Source of the DNA: Proteobacteria bacterium UBA4656
GTDB lineage: Bacteria; Pseudomonadota; Gammaproteobacteria; Xanthomonadales; Ahniellaceae
Reading direction: 5' to 3'
Assembly: GCA_002405525.1 (NCBI GenBank)
Contig: DHLY01000057.1
Location: forward strand, 8,837-14,015
Length of the DNA: 5,179 bases
Numbering within the stretch: position 1 is the stretch's first letter; every line of letters begins with the position of its first letter. The notes beneath the pieces are model-generated. The model was not told the DNA's origin. It did no database searches and saw only the letters and a list, made by a program, of their open reading frames with translations. The position numbers and the translations under genes are program-made. This document shows positions 1 through 5,179 of the stretch, piece after piece.

Positions 1-16
1 CCGCAGATGACGGAGT

Positions 17-37
17 GAGCGGTCGTTCGCACCGCTC
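17..37. repeat. Terminator-like inverted repeat after the EamA gene
   Basis: A perfect 7-base inverted repeat, GAGCGGT and ACCGCTC, encloses a 7-base loop and starts 7 bases beyond the stop codon of the minus-strand permease gene. No T-run follows on either strand, so it is not a canonical intrinsic terminator. It could mark a transcript end or simply stabilise the 3' end. The remaining bases before position 44 show nothing assignable. Confidence 0.35.
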
Positions 38-43
38 GCGGCG

Positions 44-970
44 TCATTCCGCGACCGGCACCTTGGCCGGGGCGGGAGCACGCGCGAGCAGCGCGATGCC
101 GACCAGCACCACCGCGGTGCCCGCCAGTTGCAGCACGGTGACCGGTTCGCCCAGCAGCCACCAGCCGAAGAACACCAGCGACACCGGACCGATCATCGCG
201 GTCTGCGAGGTGGCGCCGGCGCCGATCCGCGCGATGGCGAACATGGTCAGGTACACGGGCACCACGGTGCAGGCCACCGCGTTGAGCAGCGACAGGCCGT
301 AGACCGGCATCGGCTGCACCAGCATCGCCGGCGGATGCACGAGGAGGAACTGCACCAGGCAGGCCACGGTCGACACGCACATCGCGTAGGCCACCAGCCG
401 CAGCGAGCCGACCCGGCGCACCAGCTCGCCCGACAGCAAAAGGTAGAGCGCGTACGACAGCGCCGCACCGAACACCAGCGCGCTGCCGAGCACGACGTGG
501 CTGCCGCCGAGGCGCAGGTTCTCCCAGAACACCAGCACGATGCCGGCGTAGCTGACCGCCATTGCCGCCCACTGCCGGGCGGAGACGCGCTGGCGCAGGA
601 ACAGCAGGCCGATCAGCAGCACCAGGGTGGGGTTGAGGAACAGGATCAAGCGCTCCAGCGAGGCGCTGATGTACTGCAGGCCCCAGAAGTCGAGGAAGCT
701 CGACAGGTAGTAGCCGAGCAGCCCGAGCAGCACGATCTGCCAGCGCTCGCGCGACGTGAGCCGGTCGCCGCGCTCGCGCGCTCGCCAGGTTTCGAGCGCG
801 GTCACCACCGCGAACACCGGCAGCGCGAACAGCATGCGCAGCGCGATCAGTGTCACCGCGTCGATGCCGTATCGATACAGGAACTTGGCCAGGATCGCCT
901 TGGCCGAGAACAGCACGGCGGCGATCGCGGCGAGCAGCAGGCCGGTGCGCCGCGCGTCGGCGCTGCTCAC
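44..970 (-). CDS. DMT superfamily permease, EamA family
   Basis: This 308-residue inner-membrane protein is a drug/metabolite transporter of the EamA type. The family exports amino acids, metabolites or drugs, and the substrate cannot be read from the sequence. About ten hydrophobic helices form two repeated halves, at roughly residues 10-150 and 158-297. Conserved stretches are SASLERLILFLNPTLVLLIG near residues 102-121 at the end of the first repeat, and MIGPVSLVFFGWWLLGEPVT near 259-278 in the second. The length is normal for the family. The start is GTG: an in-frame TAA lies three codons upstream, which rules out any N-terminal extension, and the first helix begins at about residue 10. 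No clear Shine-Dalgarno sequence precedes it. It lies downstream of comM in the same direction, separated by 216 bases with REP elements, so it is probably transcribed on its own. Family assignment is firm; function is unknown. Confidence 0.93.
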   Translation of the reverse strand: MSSADARRTGLLLAAIAAVLFSAKAILAKFLYRYGIDAVTLIALRMLFALPVFAVVTALETWRARERGDRLTSRERWQIVLLGLLGYYLSSFLDFWGLQYISASLERLILFLNPTLVLLIGLLFLRQRVSARQWAAMAVSYAGIVLVFWENLRLGGSHVVLGSALVFGAALSYALYLLLSGELVRRVGSLRLVAYAMCVSTVACLVQFLLVHPPAMLVQPMPVYGLSLLNAVACTVVPVYLTMFAIARIGAGATSQTAMIGPVSLVFFGWWLLGEPVTVLQLAGTAVVLVGIALLARAPAPAKVPVAE

Positions 971-999
971 GGCGGTTTAGGGAAGGCGCGCATTCCCGC

Positions 1000-1005
1000 A
1001 TTATC
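1000..1005 (-). promoter_or_regulatory. Possible -10 element for the EamA gene
   Basis: Read on the minus strand this is GATAAT, a 5 of 6 match to the sigma-70 -10 consensus, about 30 bases upstream of the GTG start. It stands out in this GC-rich gap. No matching -35 hexamer lies 16 to 18 bases further upstream, so the call rests on one hexamer. Confidence 0.25.
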
Positions 1006-1025
1006 CCCGCTTCCGCGCTCCGGCT

Positions 1026-1048
1026 GCAGGAGCGAGTGCACCCGCGCC
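1026..1048 (+). repeat. Degenerate REP-like palindrome
   Basis: The segment begins GCAGGAGCGAG and continues into an imperfect palindrome centred on GTGCAC, with GCG and CGC at its ends and one A/C mismatch. Its first half matches the head of the two better REP copies at 1068-1092 and 1131-1155 (shared GGAGCGAG). The GTRG head and the full stem are eroded, so it is read as a decayed third member of the cluster. Confidence 0.4.
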
Positions 1049-1067
1049 CGGCCTGCCCGGGACGCGT

Positions 1068-1092
1068 TGTGGGAGCGAGCAGCGCTCGCGAC
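1068..1092 (+). repeat. REP-like palindrome, copy A
   Basis: A 24-base unit starts with the GTGG tetranucleotide typical of RAYT-associated REP elements (GTRG family). A perfect 6-base stem GCGAGC/GCTCGC with loop AGC follows, and the unit ends in GAC. It pairs with copy B at 1131-1155, which is inverted and differs only in one loop base; one further flanking base also pairs. Such elements sit between genes, are moved by RAYT transposases encoded elsewhere, and often affect transcript ends. Confidence 0.75.
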
Positions 1093-1130
1093 GGCGACAT
1101 TCATCGCTGCGGCGAGCCCCGGCTGTGACG

Positions 1131-1155
1131 GTCGCGAGCGGTGCTCGCTCCCACA
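1131..1155 (-). repeat. REP-like palindrome, copy B (inverted)
   Basis: On the minus strand this unit starts GTGGGA, has the same GCGAGC/GCTCGC stem as copy A, and carries loop ACC instead of AGC. It is 23 of 24 identical to copy A in the opposite orientation, with 38 bases between them, giving the head-to-head arrangement called a BIME in other bacteria. It starts 32 bases past the comM stop codon, so it lies in the comM 3' untranslated region, where the pair could fold into one long hairpin. Confidence 0.75.
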
Positions 1156-1186
1156 CCATGGGCCTGCCACGACGACACACCGCGCC

Positions 1187-2698
1187 TCAGGACGCGGATT
1201 CCCGTCGCCGCAGCGCGATCGCCTCCGCCAGGTGCGGCGTTTCAATCCGCGCGCTGGCCGACAGATCCGCGATCGTGCGCGCCACGCGCAGGATGCGGTG
1301 GAAGGCGCGGGCGGAAAGCCCTAGGCGCTCGACGGCGCGTTCGAGCAGAGCGGCGTCGGCGTCGCGCAGGGCGCAGTCGCGGTCGACCTCGCGCGGGCCG
1401 AGCAGGCCATTCGACTTGCCGGCGCGGGCGAGCGCGCGGTCGCGGGCTTCGACCACGCGCGCGCGCACGCTGGCGCTCGATTCGCCGGGCGGCTCGCCGC
1501 CGCGCAGCGTCGACTGCGGCGGGCGCGGCACGGTGACGTGCAGGTCGATGCGATCCAGCAGCGGGCCGCTGATGCGCGCGCCGTAGCGCGCGACCGCATC
1601 GGGCGTGCAGCGGCAGCGGCCCGACGGATCGCCGAGGTGGCCGCAGGGGCAGGGGTTCATCGCCGCCACCAGCTGGAAGCGCGCGGGGAACTCGGCCTGG
1701 CGCGCGGCGCGCGAGATCAGCACACGGCCGGATTCCAGCGGTTCGCGCAGGTTTTCCAGCACGTGGCGATCGAACTCGGGCAATTCGTCGAGGAACAGCA
1801 CGCCGCGATGGGCGAGCGACACCTCGCCCGGGCGCGGGATCGAGCCGCCGCCGATCAGCGCGGCCGCGCTGGCCGAATGGTGTGGCGCGCGGGTGGGGCG
1901 CTCGCGGAAGCGCGCGGCGTCCACCGGCAGGCCGGCCACCGAGCGCACGGCGGCGGATTCCAACGCCTCGTCCTCGTCCATCGGCGGCAGGATGCCGGCC
2001 AGGCGCGTGGCGAGCATGGTCTTGCCGGTGCCGGGCGGGCCGGCCATGAGCAGGTTGTGCGCGCCGGCGGCGGCGATCTCCAGCGCGCGCCGCGCCTGCG
2101 GCTGGCCGCGCACCTCGGCGAGGTCGGGTCGGTCGGACGACTCCGCGGTGGGGACGGCCACCATCGCATCGGCCGCCAGCGGCAGGCGCGTCGCCCCGCG
2201 CAGGTGGGCGCAGACCTCGAGCAGCGAGCGTGCCGTGCGCACCTCCACGCCGGCGACCAGGCCGGCCTCGGCCGCATTGCCTTCCGGTACCACCAGCACG
2301 CGGCTGCGTCGGCGCGCCTTGAGTACCGCCGGCAGCACGCCGACCACCCGACGCAATTCGCCCGACAGCGCCAGTTCGCCGAGGAACTCGTGGCCCGCCA
2401 GCGCCTTGGAGGGCACCTGGCCGCTGGCGGCGAGGATACCGAGTGCGATCGGCAGGTCGAAGCGGCCGCCGTCCTTGGGCAGATCGGCCGGCGCGAGGTT
2501 GATCGTCGCCCGGCGCTGCGGGAACTCGAAGTGCGCGTTGAGAATGGCCGCGCGCACGCGGTCGCGCGATTCCCGCACCGCGGCCTCCGGCAGGCCGACG
2601 ATGCTGATCGAGGGCAGGCCCCCCGACAGGTGGACCTCGACGTCGACGCGCGGCGCCGCTACGCCGACCTGGGCCCGTGAATGGATCACCGCCAGCAT
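1187..2698 (-). CDS. comM: ComM/YifB family Mg-chelatase-like AAA+ helicase
   Basis: This is a 503-residue cytosolic ATPase. ComM is established as a hexameric helicase that drives branch migration of incoming single-stranded DNA during natural transformation, and it persists in many species not known to be competent. Visible order: an N-terminal Lon-protease-like/ChlI domain (about 1-170, opening MLAVIHSRAQVGV and containing GLPEAAVRESRDRVRAA); Walker A GPPGTGKT at 220-227; Walker B LFLDE at 301-305; sensor Asn348 in AMNPCPCGH; cysteines at 350, 352, 362 and 364, which probably bind metal; arginine motif GPLLDRIDLHV at 379-389; and a C-terminal helical lid ending near 499. Length is normal. 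The start at 2698 is chosen because the protein then begins exactly at the conserved N-terminus and has GGGAGGG 9 bases upstream. A start at 2809 would add 37 unconserved residues. It lies downstream of ubiK across a 335-base structured gap. Confidence 0.97.
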   Translation of the reverse strand: MLAVIHSRAQVGVAAPRVDVEVHLSGGLPSISIVGLPEAAVRESRDRVRAAILNAHFEFPQRRATINLAPADLPKDGGRFDLPIALGILAASGQVPSKALAGHEFLGELALSGELRRVVGVLPAVLKARRRSRVLVVPEGNAAEAGLVAGVEVRTARSLLEVCAHLRGATRLPLAADAMVAVPTAESSDRPDLAEVRGQPQARRALEIAAAGAHNLLMAGPPGTGKTMLATRLAGILPPMDEDEALESAAVRSVAGLPVDAARFRERPTRAPHHSASAAALIGGGSIPRPGEVSLAHRGVLFLDELPEFDRHVLENLREPLESGRVLISRAARQAEFPARFQLVAAMNPCPCGHLGDPSGRCRCTPDAVARYGARISGPLLDRIDLHVTVPRPPQSTLRGGEPPGESSASVRARVVEARDRALARAGKSNGLLGPREVDRDCALRDADAALLERAVERLGLSARAFHRILRVARTIADLSASARIETPHLAEAIALRRRESAS

Positions 2699-2748
2699 GT
2701 GGACAGGCCCTCCCTGGCCGAACGCGCATGACGTGCGGCTCGATTGCG

Positions 2749-2770
2749 CCCATCGGGTTTCCTCGATGGG
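2749..2770 (-). repeat. Hairpin in comM leader, 7-bp stem
   Basis: CCCATCG and CGATGGG form a perfect 7-base inverted repeat. On the minus strand the 8-base loop is AGGAAACC, which can close further by GG-CC pairing around AAA. It lies 7 bases after the 2778-2801 hairpin in transcript order and about 50 bases before the comM start. No U-run follows. Confidence 0.45.
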
Positions 2771-2777
2771 TCGCTCG

Positions 2778-2801
2778 CGTGCACCGAGGCTTCGATGCAC
2801 G
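2778..2801 (-). repeat. Hairpin in comM leader, 10-bp stem
   Basis: On the minus strand the arms CGTGCATCGA and TCGGTGCACG pair over 10 positions with loop AGCC. One pair is a G-U wobble. Read on the plus strand that position becomes an A-C mismatch, so the stem is better as a minus-strand RNA, which is the direction of comM. Confidence 0.5.
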
Positions 2802-2828
2802 TCCAGCAAAACGGGCCCGGGTGTCGCG

Positions 2829-2851
2829 CCGGCGGTTCAGGTCGCCGCCGG
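2829..2851 (-). repeat. Hairpin in ubiK-comM gap, 7-bp stem
   Basis: CCGGCGG (2829-2835) and CCGCCGG (2845-2851) form a perfect 7-base inverted repeat with a 9-base loop. It abuts, and shares one base with, the larger compound hairpin at 2851-2895. High GC makes such repeats easier to find by chance. Confidence 0.35.
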
Positions 2852-2895
2852 GCCGGGCCCCGCGGGTCGGCACATTCCTGTGCCGCGGCCCGGCC
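2851..2895 (-). repeat. Compound hairpin with GNRA-type loop
   Basis: There are two nested perfect stems. The outer one is 9 bp (2851-2859 with 2887-2895, GGCCGGGCC/GGCCCGGCC). The inner one is 7 bp (2868-2874 with 2879-2885). On the minus strand the inner hairpin reads CGGCACAGGAATGTGCCG, with loop GGAA, a GNRA tetraloop; on the plus strand the loop would be TTCC. An asymmetric internal loop separates the stems. This is the strongest folded element in the gap and suggests a minus-strand structured RNA. A protein-binding palindrome or chance in GC-rich DNA remain alternatives. Confidence 0.5.
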
Positions 2896-2910
2896 GCTCC
2901 CCGCCCGTTC

Positions 2911-2942
2911 CGCCCCGCATGCCGCAGTTGATGCGCCGGGCG
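2911..2942 (-). repeat. Two-part hairpin in ubiK-comM gap
   Basis: CGCCC (2911-2915) pairs with GGGCG (2938-2942), and GCAT (2917-2920) pairs with ATGC (2931-2934), with a small internal loop and a 10-base terminal loop. It competes with another inverted repeat, CCGGGC/GCCCGG at 2936-2941 and 2957-2962, so the two folds could be mutually exclusive. Evidence is only complementarity. Confidence 0.3.
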
Positions 2943-3033
2943 TCGTGGTCGTAATGGCCCGGCGGCAGCCCCCGCATGGCGATGCGATGTGCCCCTGCGG
3001 TGGGCGTCCGATCCGGCCTTCCCGCCGCGTCGC

Positions 3034-3297
3034 TCATGGACCGTGGGTCGGGCGCTCCAGCTGGGCCTCGATCGCCGCGATCTGCTTTTCCAGGGCCTCG
3101 ACCTTCTCGCGCGTGCGCAGCAGCACCAGGCGCTGCACGTCGAACTCCTCGCGGGTGATCAGGTTCAGGCGCGACAGGCCGGCCTGCAGGGTGGCGCGGA
3201 AGGTGCTGGCGAGGTCCTCGCGGGCCGCACCCGGATCGCCCGGCATCAGGGCGGCGAGACGCTGGGCGAGGTCGTCGATGGACCGCAGGTCGAGCAT
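3034..3297 (-). CDS. ubiK: Ubiquinone biosynthesis accessory factor UbiK (YqiC/BMFP family)
   Basis: This 87-residue protein belongs to the YqiC/BMFP family. In Escherichia coli and Salmonella, UbiK is an accessory factor needed for efficient aerobic ubiquinone synthesis; it binds UbiJ and assists the soluble Ubi complex near the membrane. The N-terminal half (about 1-45, MLDLRSIDDLAQRLAALMPG onward) is amphipathic with the family pattern of a helix, a Pro-Gly turn and a second helix. Residues 49-82 (TREEFDVQRLVLLRTREKVE and on) form the conserved C-terminal coiled coil that drives trimerisation. The start at 3297 is preceded by GGAGG with 5-base spacing; an upstream ATG at 3366 would add 23 residues with no family resemblance. 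It diverges from amtB across 260 bases and precedes comM on the same strand. The comM-ubiK-nitrogen-regulator neighbourhood is known from Pseudomonas. Confidence 0.94.
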   Translation of the reverse strand: MLDLRSIDDLAQRLAALMPGDPGAAREDLASTFRATLQAGLSRLNLITREEFDVQRLVLLRTREKVEALEKQIAAIEAQLERPTHGP

Positions 3298-3495
3298 GGC
3301 GTCCTCCGTGGCTGTTGCGACGCAATGTAAGCTCAAGCACAGGTGCCGTCTGTCGGCCGACGCCACGTTGCGGTGTAGGAAATCGCTTGCATCGACAAGG
3401 CGGGTCGGGCGTCAGAGGCGCTGTCGGGTTCTGGGACTTGGGCGTTCCGAGGGAGCCGAATACTACGCCAAATCCGGTCTAGAGCGAGCAACCCA

Positions 3496-3501
3496 GATAA
3501 T
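3496..3501 (+). promoter_or_regulatory. Possible -10 element for amtB
   Basis: GATAAT matches 5 of 6 positions of the sigma-70 -10 consensus, 56 bases before the amtB start, in the most AT-rich part of the gap. No recognisable -35 hexamer lies 16-18 bases upstream (the sequence there is near TCCGGT), so an activator would probably be needed if this is used. Confidence 0.25.
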
Positions 3502-3502
3502 T

Positions 3503-3534
3503 CTGTTGCATTGCAGCAGGGCGCAGTCCGCGCC
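3503..3534 (+). repeat. Tandem hairpins immediately upstream of the amtB ribosome binding site
   Basis: Two inverted repeats abut. CTGTTGC/GCAGCAG (3503-3509, 3513-3519) has a 3-base loop and one G-U wobble. GGCGC/GCGCC (3520-3524, 3530-3534) has loop AGTCC. The wobble favours folding as a plus-strand RNA, the direction of amtB. They end 10 bases before the GGGGGA Shine-Dalgarno, so they could shape leader structure if transcription starts upstream of them. Confidence 0.4.
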
Positions 3535-3557
3535 GACTCGATCCGGGGGAATCCACC

Positions 3558-5179
<1,622 letters not shown>

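Larger units (their letters stand above)
2699..3033 (-). other. 335-base gap between ubiK and comM, rich in inverted repeats
   Basis: No recognised gene lies here. On the minus strand, running from ubiK toward comM, there is a succession of inverted repeats: 2911-2942 (or the alternative 2936-2962), 2851-2895, 2829-2851, 2778-2801 and 2749-2770, then about 50 bases to the comM start with its ribosome binding site. The stretch can be read as a structured leader for comM or a spacer RNA after ubiK. A 66-codon reading frame (2837-3037) starts at an ATGA overlap with the ubiK stop but looks like chance in composition. No convincing promoter or T-tract terminator is visible. Confidence 0.5.
3298..3557. 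promoter_or_regulatory. Divergent control region between ubiK and amtB
   Basis: The 260 bases between the two divergent start codons must carry both promoters. Visible signs are the ubiK Shine-Dalgarno GGAGG next to 3297, a 10-bp perfect palindrome GTCGGCCGAC at 3352-3361, an AT-richer stretch near 3455-3512 containing GATAAT, and the amtB Shine-Dalgarno GGGGGA at 3545-3550. I see no good sigma-54 site (TGGCAC-N5-TTGC), although amtB operons in related bacteria are often NtrC/sigma-54 controlled. The nearest candidates are poor: plus strand 3309-3324 keeps GG-N10-GC but lacks the TT, and 3378-3390 has TTGC but is one base short in spacing. Confidence 0.6.

Noticed and set aside
1..18. Possible C-terminal tail of an upstream plus-strand gene ending in TGA at 16-18
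   Set aside because: Only five codons are visible, so nothing supports a gene over chance.
1068..1155. Intrinsic terminator for comM formed by the REP pair
   Set aside because: The stem is strong but no U-run follows on the comM strand. The GTGG heads and repeat structure fit REP elements better, though an effect on the transcript end is possible.
128..1324. 398-codon plus-strand frame opposite the EamA gene
   Set aside because: It is low-complexity Arg/His/Gln-rich shadow sequence that crosses the REP elements and the comM end.
2699..2809. N-terminal extension of ComM to an upstream ATG at 2809
   Set aside because: The 37 extra residues do not resemble the family, cover the tandem hairpins, and the ATG at 2698 has its own GGGAGGG and matches the conserved N-terminus.
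2811..2830. Terminator suggested by CGGGCCCG followed by TTTT on the minus strand
   Set aside because: CGGGCCCG is self-complementary without a loop and cannot form a terminator hairpin, and no other stem ends at the T-run.
1242..2873. 543-codon minus-strand frame parallel to comM
   Set aside because: It is a frame-shifted shadow of comM rich in Arg/Pro/Gly/Ala. The comM frame holds all the ATPase motifs.
3334..3348. Minus-strand sigma-54-like site (GGCAC with CTTG) facing ubiK
   Set aside because: The -24 part matches, but the invariant GC of the -12 part is TG here, and ubiK is not expected to be nitrogen controlled.

Overview
The window is strongly GC-rich and compactly coding. It looks like the chromosome of a gammaproteobacterium, most likely of the Xanthomonadales. 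This is inferred from three things: a ubiK gene (an aerobic ubiquinone-pathway accessory factor), the comM-ubiK-ammonium transport neighbourhood that I recall from Pseudomonas and Xanthomonadaceae, and GTGG-headed REP-type palindromes of the kind common in those groups. Nothing marks the window as a mobile island.

Layout. Positions 44-970 (minus) encode a ten-helix DMT/EamA-family permease with a GTG start. Positions 971-1186 hold an inverted pair of REP-like palindromes plus a degenerate third copy, just past the 3' end of comM. Positions 1187-2698 (minus) encode ComM/YifB, the AAA+ branch-migration helicase of natural transformation. Positions 2699-3033 contain no recognised gene but carry a dense row of inverted repeats, several of which look oriented for a minus-strand RNA. 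Positions 3034-3297 (minus) encode UbiK. Positions 3298-3557 are the divergent control region between ubiK and amtB. Positions 3558-4880 (plus) encode the ammonium channel AmtB. Positions 4910-5179 (plus) encode the first 90 residues of its PII regulator, cut by the window end.

How the genes work together. amtB and the PII gene form one short operon: AmtB conducts ammonium inward, and the PII trimer plugs it through its T-loop when nitrogen is plentiful. ubiK and comM lie in the same direction, with eamA downstream of them. They are functionally unrelated (respiratory quinone synthesis, DNA uptake and recombination, solute export), so their linkage is positional.

The annotated genes are ordinary families. 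The points most worth a second look are the structured 335-base gap upstream of comM, the amtB-then-PII gene order combined with a PII whose T-loop region resembles the actinobacterial type, the REP pair, and tandem hairpins in the amtB leader. I did not find a clearly new multi-gene system.
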